DNA of 43,520 nt from XN24 sp964413755 (GCA_964413755.1 CAYPTW010000007.1:1-43520); one strand, 5' to 3'. Positions 22,245 to 31,811 are shown, counted from the stretch's first letter. Notes: generated from the letters alone by a model not told the origin. Program-made: numbers and translations.

Positions 22245-22751
22245 ATGAAACGATCTCGCGGTTTTACCCTCATCGAGTTGATGATCACGCTGGTGCTGGC
22301 GGCGATCATCCTGGCGTTGGGTGTCCCCGGCTTCCAGGACATCGTGCGCAACAACCGGGCGGCGACCCAGTCGAACGAGCTGGTCGCAGCCCTCAGCCTG
22401 GCGCGCAGCGAGGCCGTGAAGCGCGGGGCGCGCGTATCTCTCTGTCCTTCCACGGACCAGGCCACGTGTACCGGCGGGACTGACTGGGCCGGTGGCTGGA
22501 TCGTATTCCGCGACATCGCTGCCAACGACGGCGCGCCTCCGGTCGTGGAAGCTCCGCCGATCCGGGTCTGGGGCCCGCTGGCGGGCAATGCCGCGCTCAC
22601 CGGCCCCGCCAACATGCGCTACCGGCCGCTGGGGGACGTGATCGCTGCGGACTCGTTCGAACACCGGATCCCGGGCTGTGGCGCAGGTGACGGCAGGGAT
22701 ATCACGGTTAACGCGGCCGGACGTGCCCTGGTGACCCGGGTGGATTGCTGA
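22245..22751 (+). CDS. fimT: Type IV minor pilin FimT/GspH family
   Basis: This minor pilin has 168 residues. The ATG at 22245 is preceded by AGGAT eight bases upstream and gives the class III prepilin leader MKRSRG with cleavage before FTLIELMITLVLAAIILALGVPGF. Glu5 of the mature protein, needed for processing and assembly, is present. The following QDIVRNNRAATQSNELVAALSLARSEAVKRGARVSLCPS is the GspH/FimT signature. FimT-like proteins prime pilus assembly and, in some species, bind DNA for uptake. It opens a seven-gene operon; its stop overlaps the pilV start by one base. The call between FimT and FimU follows from the operon context and is not certain. Confidence 0.88.
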   Translation: MKRSRGFTLIELMITLVLAAIILALGVPGFQDIVRNNRAATQSNELVAALSLARSEAVKRGARVSLCPSTDQATCTGGTDWAGGWIVFRDIAANDGAPPVVEAPPIRVWGPLAGNAALTGPANMRYRPLGDVIAADSFEHRIPGCGAGDGRDITVNAAGRALVTRVDC

Positions 22752-23254
22752 TGACTGCTGAAATGGATGCAACCGACATGACAAACGGCGTTGCGGCTGC
22801 GGCGCGTGCTGGCGAGGGTGGCTTCACCCTGGTCGAGGTGCTGATCGCCGTGCTGGTCCTTTCCATCGGCCTGATCGGCCTGGCCAGCCTGCAAGGCGTG
22901 GCGCTGCAGTTCAACAACAGTGCCTTTCTCCGTTCCCAGGCGACCAACCTGGCCTACGACATGGCGGACCGCGTGCGTGCCAACCGCCGGGCTGCGCTCG
23001 ACCTCGGCGCCTACAACCTTGCCGTTGCAGATGCCACGCCCGCACCGGGCACGCTCGCCGAGACCGACCTCAACGAGTGGCGCACGGCCTTGCAGAACAA
23101 CCTGCCGGGCGGCACCGGCGCCGTCCAGGTCGACGCGCTGAACAACGACCTCACGATCATCGTCTGCTGGGACGACACGCGGGGCGAGGCCGTGGCCGGC
23201 GCGCCGGTAGAGTGCAATCCGACCATGGGCTTCCGCTTCGAGACGGTGCTGTGA
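22751..23254 (+). CDS. pilV: Type IV pilus minor pilin PilV
   Basis: This minor pilin has 167 residues. The start ATG overlaps the preceding stop by one base. An unusually long leader (about 24 residues, Ala-rich) precedes the processing site, Gly-Gly before FTLVEVLIAVLVLSIGLIGLASLQGVAL, with the conserved Glu5. The segment SQATNLAYDMADRVRANRRAALD is the PilV signature. PilV works with PilW, PilX and PilE in the tip complex that carries PilY1. A Cys near the C-terminus (IIVCWDD) pairs with another (PVECNP). The order fimT-pilV-pilW-pilX-pilY1-pilE matches Pseudomonas and Xanthomonas operons. Confidence 0.92.
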   Translation: MTAEMDATDMTNGVAAAARAGEGGFTLVEVLIAVLVLSIGLIGLASLQGVALQFNNSAFLRSQATNLAYDMADRVRANRRAALDLGAYNLAVADATPAPGTLAETDLNEWRTALQNNLPGGTGAVQVDALNNDLTIIVCWDDTRGEAVAGAPVECNPTMGFRFETVL

Positions 23255-24207
23255 TGATGTCGCGAAACTTCAGCATTGGCCTCGGCGGCCGCCAGCGCGG
23301 CCTCACCATCGTCGAGATCCTGGTCGCGCTGCTCGTCAGCCTGATCCTGATCGCGGGCGTCATCCAGATTTTCGTCGGCACCCGCCAGACCTATCGTTTC
23401 CAGGACGCGCTCGCGCGGGTACAGGAGAACGGGCGCTTCGCCCTGGAGACCATCAGCCGTGATGTGCGCCTGGCCGGTTTCGTCGGCTGCACCACGCTGA
23501 TCAGCGTGACGCCCAACCCGGTGCCGCCGCTGGCGATCAATTACACGCGCGACACGTACATCTCGGGCGTGCCGCCCGTCGGCCTCGGCCAGGCGCCGGG
23601 CACCGATGTGGTTACCTTGCGCATGCTGGAGCCCGGCACGATGCGGCTCAGCGCGGATATGCTGAATCCGGGCGATGCCATCACCGTGCCCGCCAATGTG
23701 CAGGGCCTGGCGCCCGGCGACGTGGTGGGCGTGGCGGACTGCAACAACGTCGACCTGTTTACCGTCAACGCCGTGGCGGGGGCGGGCCCGGTCACGGTTT
23801 CGCCGAACGATGTGCTTCGCGTGGCCTATGTGACGGGGGCGGAGCTGACGCGCTACCGCGAGGTGACGTACTACGTCGCACCGGGCGCGAGCGGCGACCT
23901 CGCCTTGTGGCGCCGCGACGACGGCGTGGATACCGAACTGGTCGACGGGGTCGAGGACCTGTGGATGCGTTACGGCGAGGACCTCGACAACAACGGCAGT
24001 CCAGATGCCTACGTCGGCGCGGCTGGCGTGCTCGACTGGAGCCGCGTGCGCAGCGTGCGCTTCAGCCTGCTGCTGGCGAGCAGCGAGGACAACGTCACCG
24101 GCGGACCGCAGCCCGTGGATTTCCGCGGCGCGGCGCTGGCCCCGGGCGACAACCGTTACCGGCAGGTCCTGACCACCACGGTCGGGCTGCGCAACAGGCT
24201 TCCTTGA
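23254..24207 (+). CDS. pilW: Type IV pilus minor pilin PilW
   Basis: This minor pilin has 317 residues. The ATG at 23254 overlaps the pilV stop by one base. The leader MMSRNFSIGLGGRQRG precedes LTIVEILVALLVSLILIAGVIQIFV; the residue after the Gly is Leu rather than Phe, a tolerated change, and Glu5 is kept. The PilW signature GTRQTYRFQDALARVQENGRFALETISRDVRLAGFVGC follows. The C-terminal half is large and beta-rich, with VDGVEDLWMRYGEDLDNNGSPDAYV and a closing YRQVLTTTVGLRNRLP typical of the family. It belongs to the minor pilin complex that initiates the pilus and presents PilY1. Confidence 0.93.
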   Translation: MMSRNFSIGLGGRQRGLTIVEILVALLVSLILIAGVIQIFVGTRQTYRFQDALARVQENGRFALETISRDVRLAGFVGCTTLISVTPNPVPPLAINYTRDTYISGVPPVGLGQAPGTDVVTLRMLEPGTMRLSADMLNPGDAITVPANVQGLAPGDVVGVADCNNVDLFTVNAVAGAGPVTVSPNDVLRVAYVTGAELTRYREVTYYVAPGASGDLALWRRDDGVDTELVDGVEDLWMRYGEDLDNNGSPDAYVGAAGVLDWSRVRSVRFSLLLASSEDNVTGGPQPVDFRGAALAPGDNRYRQVLTTTVGLRNRLP

Positions 24208-24218
24208 GGCGCGAGGGC

Positions 24219-24719
24219 ATGATGCTTACAGGCCAGAATTTGCATGCAAGGCGAGGCGAGCGAGGCTCTGCCCTCGCGATTGCGTTGATCTTCCTTCTCC
24301 TGATGACGCTGCTGGGGGTCTCCGCGATGCGCGGCAGCAACCTGCAGGAGCGCATGGCGGGCAACCTGCGAGACCGGAACATGGCATTCCAGTCGGCCGA
24401 GGCCGCGTTGCGCGCCGGTGAGGCCTGGTTGTTGAATTTCGCCAACCAGCAGGCAGCGGACCTGGCCGCGCCGATTACCGATGTCGTCAACCCGGCGGCA
24501 TGGGACGGTGCGGCGCCGGCGCCGACTGGCACGGTGCCGGGCCTTGACGCGCAGCTCGCCGCAGACCCGGGGTTTTACGTCGGGCCGCCCAGCCTGCGGC
24601 GCGTCGGCATCCAGCTGCCGCCGGATTTCCGCCGCATCTATCCCGTGACGGCGCGCGGCGAGGGCGGCTCGGACGTCTCGGTCGTGCTCCTGCAATCAAC
24701 TTTTGAACCGCCGCAATGA
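24219..24719 (+). CDS. pilX: Type IV pilus assembly protein PilX
   Basis: The product is 166 residues from the ATG at 24219 (or 24222; GAGG elements lie upstream of both). The N-terminus RRGERGSALAIALIFLLLMTLLGVSAMRGSNLQERMAGNLRDRNMAFQ is the PilX signature. Unlike true pilins it has no FTLxE motif: the segment is Gly-Ser-Ala-Leu-Ala-Ile, and the Glu5 position is not acidic, which is normal for PilX. AFQSAEAALRAGEAWL continues the helix. The C-terminal part is short and Pro/Ala-rich and ends with VVLLQSTFEPPQ. PilX helps assemble the PilY1-bearing tip complex. It lies between pilW (11 bp away) and pilY1 (67 bp away). Confidence 0.92.
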   Translation: MMLTGQNLHARRGERGSALAIALIFLLLMTLLGVSAMRGSNLQERMAGNLRDRNMAFQSAEAALRAGEAWLLNFANQQAADLAAPITDVVNPAAWDGAAPAPTGTVPGLDAQLAADPGFYVGPPSLRRVGIQLPPDFRRIYPVTARGEGGSDVSVVLLQSTFEPPQ

Positions 24720-24786
24720 GTAGCGGTTCATGCCAGGCAACGATGCCTCTCGACCTGATGCCCCTGATGGTATCGAGGATAGTGGA

Positions 24787-27700
24787 ATGAACGGAAACAG
24801 CGTCTCTCCCGGCTACTCGCGTCGCACCGCATCGAGTGCGGCGGCATTCGCGTTGTCGCTGCTTGCCTGCGGCTCCGCCCAGGCCGACGTGAACATCGCG
24901 AACACGCCGTTGTTCGTCACGTCCAGCGTGGACCCGAACATCCTGTTCATCATCGACGACTCGGGTTCGATGCAGTGGGAGACCATGCCGGACGCCATCA
25001 CGAATATCTTCAATCAATCATGCTGCGATAATTACATGCAGTGGATGTTCCCGAGAGTGAACGGACTGCATGGCGGCGCGGACTATGACGCGTTGCGTGT
25101 GCCCTCGTTTGCGGCGGGCAGCAATATCGGCAACGCGTATCGCTCGTCCCTGGTCAACACGCTGTACTACGACCCGGCCATCACCTATAGGCCCTGGTCT
25201 AACTCGGACGGCAGCCTGATGCCCGATGCGCCGCCCAGTGCCGCGCCGAACCGGCCCCTGTTCCCGGTATTCGGCACGCGCGACCTGACCGCGGACAACA
25301 CCCAGTCGGCGCGCTGGGTCGATAATCGCACGAACAACCAGTTGACTCAGACTCGCACCTTCTATCCAGCCGTTTATTCGACTTACGTGGGACCGGCGAT
25401 TGCCGACCTCAATGCAGCGATCGAAAATGCTGGGAGCCCGCTCTGGGATGTCGGCAACTACGTGCGCACCGAGATTCGGCCGGGCAACGCGCCCTTCACG
25501 GGCGAAGGGCGCGAGAACCGTACCGACTGTGTGGCGGGGTCCTGTACATATGCGCAGGAGATGCAGAATTTCGCCAACTGGTATTCCTATCACCGCAACC
25601 GGATCTTCGCCTCGCGTGCCGGTATCGGGGCGGCCTTCGCCGCCCAGCCCGAGAACATGCGCGTCGGCTACGGCGCAATCAATACCTCAGGCACGGTTAT
25701 CGTCGGCGTGCGCCCGTTCTCCGGTACTGATCGGGCCGGTTTCTTCGATAGGTTATACCGGCAGACCATCCCGCCACAGGGGACCCCCCTGCGCCGTGCC
25801 CTGGAGGGGGCAGGGCAGTATTTCTCGCGCGCCGATAGTGAGGGGCCATGGAGTTCCACCCCCGGGGCGTTCGGCGGCACGGACATCGAGTGCCGGCAGA
25901 GCTACGCCATCATGATGACCGATGGGTCGGCTTCCGGCGGCAGCAGCAACGACGCCTCCGGCGACCGCCGCGACAATAACGACGGGTCATCCGTGAACAA
26001 CATGACCATCGTCAACCCGGCGCCGGGCGGGAGCAATTTCACTTACGTGCCGCGGGCACCGTTCGAAGACGGCAGGAACGACACCATTGCCGACGTCGCG
26101 ATGTATTACTGGAAGCGGGACTTGCGTACCGACCTGCCCAACCTCGTGCCGACGACGGAGATCAATCCGGCGTACTGGCAGCACATGGTGACTTTCGGTG
26201 TCGGCCTCGGCGTGAACGGCTCGATCGACCCCGAGGCCGCCTTCGAGGCCATTGACACGGCAGCGCCGATCACCTGGCCGAACCCGGAATACGGTAGCTT
26301 GAACTGCCTCGGCGACCAGTGCCTGGCGCGCTCCGACGATGTCCTGCATGCTGCAGTGAATTCCCGTGGCGGCTTTTTCAGCGCCCAGAACCCGGACGTG
26401 TTCGCCCGCGAACTCGCCAAGGTGCTGGAGGAGATCGTGGCGCGCGTCGAGAGTTCCGCGACTTCTGCTGCGACGAGCTCCGCGGTGCTGCAGACTGATA
26501 CCCTGCTGTACACGGCTGGCTTCCGCAGCGGCGACTGGTCCGGCCGCCTCGATGCGCGTGCCGTGAACGAGGACGGCAGCCTCGGCAGCCTGGTGTGGGA
26601 CGCCGAAGAGGAGCTGGCCCTGAGAGCGCCCGGGACGCGGAATATCTTCACGCGGCGGGACGACTCCGGCGCCGCAGTCGCGTTCCAGTACGCCAACCTC
26701 AGCGCGACACAACAGGCGGCGCTGAACCGCGACCCCACCGGTGCGGCCGACAGCCTCGGCGCGGAGCGTGTGGCCTGGCTGCGTGGGGACGATGCGGCGC
26801 ATGCTTCCTTCCGCAGCCGGCTGCCATCGGGCGGCGTGGCGCCGGGCGACCTTCGCCTGCTGGGAGATATCATCAATTCCAACCCGCAGTTCGCGGACGG
26901 CGTCCTCTACGTCGGCGCAAACGACGGCATGCTGCACGCATTCGACGCTGCGACCGGCGAGGAATTGTTCGCCTATGTCCCCAGCACCTTGCTGGTGCCT
27001 GACGGCGCTGACACCTTTGCACCGGTGAGCCGGCTCATGGATCCGGATTACAGTCACCGCTATTTCGTCGACGGCACGGTGTCCGTGGTGGATCTCTCGG
27101 TCATCGGGACGCCGCGGCGGGTCCTGGTCGGCAGCATGGGCGCGGGGGGGCGTACGCTGTTCGCCCTGGATGTGACCAATCCGGGCACCTTCAACGCCTC
27201 GAACGTGCTGTGGGAGTTCGAGCACCCCGAGCTCGGTTACAACGTCGGACCGCCCGCCATCGTGACGATGAGCGACGGCACGACCGCGGCCGTCTTCGGC
27301 AACGGCTACAACGGCAACAGTGATCGCGCCATGCTGTTCGTGGTCAACGTCGACACCGGGGCGCTGATCCAGGTCATCGACACCGGCGTCGGCTCAGCCG
27401 GAAGCCCCAATGGCCTCGCTGCGCCGGTCGTCACCGACTGGCCGGTGAGCAACCTGCGCGCGAACCGTATTTATGCCGGTGACCTGCAGGGCAACATGTG
27501 GCGCTTCAACGTGGGCGGTCCCTCGGGCAACTGGAATGATGCGGGCAACGTGACCGCTATCTTCAGCGCCGTCGGTCCGGGCGGAAGCCCGCAACCGATC
27601 ACGGCGCAGCCCATCATTGCGCTCAACCCGGCTAACGACAACGAGATCGTGGTCGCTTTCGGCACCGGCAGCTATTTCCGCACGGACGACCAGGACATGC

Positions 27701-28293
27701 CCGGCGCGCCGGTGCAGAGCTTGTACGGCATCCTGGATGACGCGTCCGGCGTTGCCGGCGTGGTCCGTGGCGACCTCCTGCAGCAGGAGATCACGTCCCA
27801 GTCAACGGAGACTTTCGGCGCGGAGAGCGTGGTGGTGCGCGTGGTCTCGGACAATGTGTTCGATGCGGCCGTGCACCAGGGCTGGTACCTCGATCTGACC
27901 TTCGAGGACGGCGAGCGCGTGATCAGCGAGGCGACGTTCCCCACGGGCCCGTTCCAGCGGCGCGTACGCTTCAGTACGCTGATCCCGGACAACAATCCGT
28001 GCGGCACGGGACGGCGTGGCTTCATCATGGACCTCGACATCGTTGCCGGCAGCCGCACGGACTTTACGGTCTTCGACCTCAACCGTGACGGCGAATACGA
28101 CGGCCTCGACGACCTCGGCGGAGAAGTGATCTCCGGTCTCGACTGGGGCCAGGGCGAGCGTGCCCTGGTGCTGACGCCGGCAGACAATTCCGGTGAGCCG
28201 CCGGAGTTCATCTACACCGGTGAAGGTGCGTTCGTGCGAGGCCTCGGTGAAGAGGGTCTCGGTGGGCGCCAGTCCTGGCAACAGTTGCGATGA
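24787..28293 (+). CDS. pilY1: Type IV pilus tip adhesin/mechanosensor PilY1
   Basis: This 1168-residue secreted protein starts at the ATG 24787 (GAGGA seven bases upstream). A signal peptide (ASSAAAFALSLLACGSAQA) is followed by a VWA-like region with the MIDAS motif IDDSGSM near residue 55 and MMTDGSASGG near 377. The C-terminal half is the conserved PilC/PilY1 beta-propeller: LGDIINSNPQFADGVLYVGANDGMLHAFDA, VDGTVSVVDLS, LVGSMGAGGRTLFALDVTNP, GNGYNGNSDRAMLF and IYAGDLQGNMWRFN near 897. The calcium loop that usually precedes the last motif is degenerate here (DWPVSNLRANR), while a DxNxDGxxD-type loop is found near 1097 (DLNRDGEYDGLDD). PilY1 caps the pilus and mediates adhesion and surface sensing. 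Confidence 0.93.
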   Translation: MNGNSVSPGYSRRTASSAAAFALSLLACGSAQADVNIANTPLFVTSSVDPNILFIIDDSGSMQWETMPDAITNIFNQSCCDNYMQWMFPRVNGLHGGADYDALRVPSFAAGSNIGNAYRSSLVNTLYYDPAITYRPWSNSDGSLMPDAPPSAAPNRPLFPVFGTRDLTADNTQSARWVDNRTNNQLTQTRTFYPAVYSTYVGPAIADLNAAIENAGSPLWDVGNYVRTEIRPGNAPFTGEGRENRTDCVAGSCTYAQEMQNFANWYSYHRNRIFASRAGIGAAFAAQPENMRVGYGAINTSGTVIVGVRPFSGTDRAGFFDRLYRQTIPPQGTPLRRALEGAGQYFSRADSEGPWSSTPGAFGGTDIECRQSYAIMMTDGSASGGSSNDASGDRRDNNDGSSVNNMTIVNPAPGGSNFTYVPRAPFEDGRNDTIADVAMYYWKRDLRTDLPNLVPTTEINPAYWQHMVTFGVGLGVNGSIDPEAAFEAIDTAAPITWPNPEYGSLNCLGDQCLARSDDVLHAAVNSRGGFFSAQNPDVFARELAKVLEEIVARVESSATSAATSSAVLQTDTLLYTAGFRSGDWSGRLDARAVNEDGSLGSLVWDAEEELALRAPGTRNIFTRRDDSGAAVAFQYANLSATQQAALNRDPTGAADSLGAERVAWLRGDDAAHASFRSRLPSGGVAPGDLRLLGDIINSNPQFADGVLYVGANDGMLHAFDAATGEELFAYVPSTLLVPDGADTFAPVSRLMDPDYSHRYFVDGTVSVVDLSVIGTPRRVLVGSMGAGGRTLFALDVTNPGTFNASNVLWEFEHPELGYNVGPPAIVTMSDGTTAAVFGNGYNGNSDRAMLFVVNVDTGALIQVIDTGVGSAGSPNGLAAPVVTDWPVSNLRANRIYAGDLQGNMWRFNVGGPSGNWNDAGNVTAIFSAVGPGGSPQPITAQPIIALNPANDNEIVVAFGTGSYFRTDDQDMPGAPVQSLYGILDDASGVAGVVRGDLLQQEITSQSTETFGAESVVVRVVSDNVFDAAVHQGWYLDLTFEDGERVISEATFPTGPFQRRVRFSTLIPDNNPCGTGRRGFIMDLDIVAGSRTDFTVFDLNRDGEYDGLDDLGGEVISGLDWGQGERALVLTPADNSGEPPEFIYTGEGAFVRGLGEEGLGGRQSWQQLR

Positions 28294-28319
28294 TGCGACG
28301 GGAATACGGGAGTAATTCA

Positions 28320-28640
28320 ATGAGAGCAAGCCAGATTGTCGCTTTCTGCGCGTCGGTGCTCGTCGCAATCGGGCTGAGCGGAGTGACGGCGGGCGTGAGC
28401 CTGGCCGACGTCCCCTCGGCTCCGGAGATGACGGGCGTCCTGCAGGACTGGAACGTGGAAAGCCGCTACATGGTGGTCGGGGGAGTCCGCTACGAGTTCG
28501 GGGACGACTTCGTGCTGCTGAACAATAGCAACGAGCTGCTTCCGATCGATAGTGCGCGTGTTGGCGCCGAGATCCGGTTCTGGAATCGAGGCGGCACGGT
28601 CGAAACCGTCATTCTGCTAGACGACGGTAAGCAGCAATGA
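28320..28640 (+). CDS. Small periplasmic PilY2-like protein
   Basis: This 106-residue protein starts at the ATG 28320 with GGGAG seven bases upstream. A signal peptide (QIVAFCASVLVAIGLSGVTAGVSLA) precedes a compact beta-rich domain: MTGVLQDWNVESRYMVVGGVRYEF, then SARVGAEIRFWNRGGTVETVILLDD. The pattern of a short sheet with Gly-Val-Arg-Tyr followed by a Gly-containing second half is what I recall of PilY2, which lies between pilY1 and pilE in Pseudomonas. Position, size and export agree; the sequence match is too weak to give the symbol. Its stop overlaps the pilE start by 4 bp, so it is coupled to the pilin gene. Confidence 0.75.
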   Translation: MRASQIVAFCASVLVAIGLSGVTAGVSLADVPSAPEMTGVLQDWNVESRYMVVGGVRYEFGDDFVLLNNSNELLPIDSARVGAEIRFWNRGGTVETVILLDDGKQQ

Positions 28641-29068
28641 GTGCGACAAAAATTTGGCCGGGCAAGACGATGCGCGGCTTCACGCTTATGGAGGTCATGA
28701 TCGTGGTGGTGATCGTCGGGATCCTCGCTGCGATCGCCTATCCGGCCTACACCGAGCAGGTGCGCCAGGCGCGGCGGGCGGACGCCACCAGTGCGTTGCT
28801 CAATGTGTCGCAGCAGCTGGAGCGTTGCTTCACCCAGTTCGCGGCATATGACAGTGCGAACTGCGGTGTCGCATTCCCGCAGAACTCACCGGATGGCCAT
28901 TACGAGATCACGGCACCGGTGCTGAACGCGACCCAGTTTACGCTGACCGCGGCCCCCGTTGCCGGCGGGGTGCAGGCAGGTGAAACCCGCTGCGTGAATT
29001 TTTCGCTTACCCAGGCCGGTGTGCAGACCGCGACCGGCACGCTGGGTAACGACTGCTGGCGGCGGTAG
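28637..29068 (+). CDS. pilE: Type IV pilin PilE
   Basis: The product is 143 residues from an ATG that overlaps the previous stop (ATGA). An internal ATG at 28670 gives a three-residue leader before Gly, so the longer start, with leader MSATKIWPGKTMRG, is preferred. The mature protein starts FTLMEVMIVVVIVGILAAIAYPAYTEQVRQARRADATSALLNVSQQLERCFTQFAAYDSANC, a classic PilE profile with Glu5. The C-terminal disulfide loop is visible as the pair of Cys in ETRCVNFSLTQAG and GNDCWRR. PilE here is a minor pilin of the tip complex rather than the major subunit, judging from the operon. It ends 7 bp from the convergent Nudix gene. Confidence 0.92.
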   Translation: MSATKIWPGKTMRGFTLMEVMIVVVIVGILAAIAYPAYTEQVRQARRADATSALLNVSQQLERCFTQFAAYDSANCGVAFPQNSPDGHYEITAPVLNATQFTLTAAPVAGGVQAGETRCVNFSLTQAGVQTATGTLGNDCWRR

Positions 29069-29074
29069 CAGTTT

Positions 29075-29677
29075 TCAGCGCACGGCCAGCGCCAGCAGGC
29101 CGGCGACTGTCAGTGAGTCGGTGATCCGGCCGTCGAGTGCGGCGGCGACGGCGTCCTCCAGCGGCGCCGTGATCACCCACAATTCCTCGCTCGCCTCCGG
29201 GGCCATGGCGCCTTCGTGCAGTCCCTGGGCAAGAAATACCACGCCGACTTCGTCGGTGACCGAGTTCGAGAGGTGTACCTGGGGCAGCAGCAGCTCCCAG
29301 TGTTCCGCCTCCAGCCCGGTTTCTTCTTTCAGTTCGCGCTGGGCGCCTTCGAGCAGGTTGGCCTCCAGTGGCACACCGCCCATGGGTAATTCCCAGGAGA
29401 ACTCGCCGGTGGCATAACGGTGCTGTCCCACCAGCCAGACCCGGCCGTCCGGTTCCAGCGGCAGGATGCCGACGGCCCGGTTGCGGAAGGAGACGATGCC
29501 GTAGTCGAAATGGCGCCCGGCCCGGCCGTTCCACGCCGCATCCTCATAGATGGTGAAGAACGGGTTGGCGAAGCGCTGCGCGCGTTGATCGCGACGCCAG
29601 GGCGTGTCTGCCAGCGGCGATCCGTCAGAGCGCGGGGCGGGAGCGTGTTTCAGCGTTTTACGCGTAAATCGGTTCAT
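29075..29677 (-). CDS. Nudix hydrolase (ADP-sugar pyrophosphatase-like)
   Basis: The product is about 200 residues from the ATG at 29677, preceded by GGGAAAG on the minus strand. The Nudix box is recognisable as GGVPLEANLLEGAQRELKEETGL with the metal-binding REL-EE core. The first conserved Glu of the box (G-X5-E) is Ala here. Upstream lies ILPLEPDGRVWLVGQHRYATGEFSWELPMGG, as in the ADP-ribose / GDP-mannose pyrophosphatase branch; QVHLSNSVTDEVGVVFLAQGL and EASEELWVI follow. Likely substrates are nucleotide sugars or ADP-ribose, but the family is too broad for a firm choice. It converges with pilE and diverges from the polyglycine protein gene. Confidence 0.85.
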   Translation of the reverse strand: MNRFTRKTLKHAPAPRSDGSPLADTPWRRDQRAQRFANPFFTIYEDAAWNGRAGRHFDYGIVSFRNRAVGILPLEPDGRVWLVGQHRYATGEFSWELPMGGVPLEANLLEGAQRELKEETGLEAEHWELLLPQVHLSNSVTDEVGVVFLAQGLHEGAMAPEASEELWVITAPLEDAVAAALDGRITDSLTVAGLLALAVR

Positions 29678-29955
29678 TGCTTTCCCGGGTGTTTGGCCAG
29701 CAACAGGTGCGAGACGGGGTTTGAGTCTGTGCTTCGCATTATCGCCTGATAACGAGTGGGCACGGCGAGAAATGGCAGCCCTTGTGGGTACTAGGGCATT
29801 CACCCCATGTAACGGCCGTTTCCGGACACCTAGGCTCAAGCCAAGGGTGGAGAACACCCTCGGCGCTGCCCCGGCGACTTTCCTGCGGCCCATTAGCGCT
29901 GGCTGAAGTCCCGCGGGGTGGCCGGACTGATCTACGAGCCTCAAGGGGGCAAGCC
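29678..29955 (+). other. 278-nt intergenic leader with several hairpins
   Basis: No gene is seen here. Going toward the gene at 29956, it holds TTATC-4-GATAA (29739-29743 / 29748-29752), the palindrome AACGGCCGTT (29811-29820), and a hairpin of form CACC-TA-GGC-TCAA-GCC-AAG-GGTG around 29828-29849. An overlapping alternative is AGGGTG-5-CACCCT (29844-29849 / 29855-29860). The last two share the GGGTG arm, so they exclude each other. I do not recognise a known riboswitch class. Confidence 0.45.
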
Positions 29956-31017
<1,062 letters not shown>

Positions 31018-31044
31018 CAAGCCCGCCTGTTGATGCGATGAAAA

Positions 31045-31074
31045 AAGGGGCGCACCCCGGAGGGTGCGCCCCTT
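31045..31074. terminator. Strong bidirectional terminator
   Basis: Bases 31045-31057 and 31062-31074 form a perfect 13-bp stem (AAGGGGCGCACCC and its complement) with a CGGA loop. An A6 run begins at 31041 on the left, which is a U-tract for the minus strand; on the plus side the stem ends in TT followed by CCTTG. It serves the polyglycine gene (+) and the convergent YccA-like gene (-). Confidence 0.85.
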
Positions 31075-31095
31075 CCTTGTCAGGAGCCCGCGTGC

Positions 31096-31767
31096 TTACT
31101 CGTCGCTGAACACGCCGAGCAGGTGCAGCAGGCTGGTGAACAGGTTGTAGATGCTCACGTACAGCGTGACCGTCGCCATGATGTAGTTGGTCTCGCCGCC
31201 GCGCACGATCTCGCTGGTCTGGTACAGGATCAGCCCGCCCATCGCCAGCACGAACATGCCGGACACGGCGAGCGACAGCGTCGGCATGTTGAACAGCAGG
31301 GCCACGATGCCGAGGATGAAGGCGCCGAGGATGCCGACGAACAGGAAACCGCCCATGAAGCTGAAGTCGCGCCTGGACTTGATGGCGTAGGCGGATAGCC
31401 CGACGAACACCGCGCCCGTGGTGCCAAGGGCGGTCATGACCACCTGGCTGCCGTTGGGCAGGGCGTTGAGGTACAGGCTGATGATGGGGCCGAGCGTCAG
31501 TCCCATGAACCCGGTGAGGGCGAACACGAACAGCAGGCCCATGGCGCTGTTGCGGGTCTTCATGGTCGCGAACAGCAGGCCGAAGTAGCCCGCGAGGACG
31601 ATGAAGGGATTCAGCGGCGGCATGTTGGTGAACATCGCGATGCCGGCCGTGGCGGCGCTGAACAGCAGCGTCGCGGCGAGCAGCAGGTAGGTGTTCTTGA
31701 GGACCTTGTTGGTCTCGAGGATGCCCGGCTGGGCGATCGAGGTATAGGTCTGGCGAACGGGTTCCAT
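31096..31767 (-). CDS. yccA: Bax inhibitor-1 / YccA-family membrane protein
   Basis: The product is 223 residues from the ATG at 31767, with GGAGAGG nine bases upstream; a TTG at 31785 would make it six residues longer. Seven hydrophobic segments fill the chain: VLKNTYLLLAATLLFSAATAGIAMF; FIVLAGYFGLLFA; GLLFVFALTGFMGLTLGPIISLYL; VVMTALGTTGAVFVGLSAYAI; FSFMGGFLFVGILGAFILGIVALLF; LSLAVSGMFVLAMGGLILYQTSEIV; and the C-terminal ATVTLYVSIYNLFTSLLHLLG. TSEIVRGGETNYIMATVTLYVSIYNLF is the BI-1 family signature with the conserved Asp/Glu residues. YccA modulates the FtsH membrane protease in E. coli. It is a single-gene unit; a weak promoter candidate is at 31812-31840. Confidence 0.92.
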   Translation of the reverse strand: MEPVRQTYTSIAQPGILETNKVLKNTYLLLAATLLFSAATAGIAMFTNMPPLNPFIVLAGYFGLLFATMKTRNSAMGLLFVFALTGFMGLTLGPIISLYLNALPNGSQVVMTALGTTGAVFVGLSAYAIKSRRDFSFMGGFLFVGILGAFILGIVALLFNMPTLSLAVSGMFVLAMGGLILYQTSEIVRGGETNYIMATVTLYVSIYNLFTSLLHLLGVFSDE

Positions 31768-31811
31768 GTATTTCGGCCTCTCCAAAGGGTGGCTGGTTCA
31801 AAACTGGACTC

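Noticed and set aside
19970..22615. An 881-codon minus-strand frame across rarA, serS and fimT
   Set aside because: It spans three well-supported plus-strand genes and its product is low-complexity Arg/Gly/Ala-rich sequence.
29828..29852. GGC-TCAA-GCC-AAG hairpin as a fourth copy of the capped repeat
   Set aside because: It shares the GGC/GCC-AAG core, but the loop is four bases, the internal loop differs and there is no 12-bp stem or outer module, so it is treated as unrelated.
29780..29900. Known riboswitch (c-di-GMP, guanidine or cobalamin type) before the polyglycine gene
   Set aside because: Short matches such as CTAGGG were checked against the consensus I remember, but the required conserved blocks and their order are missing.
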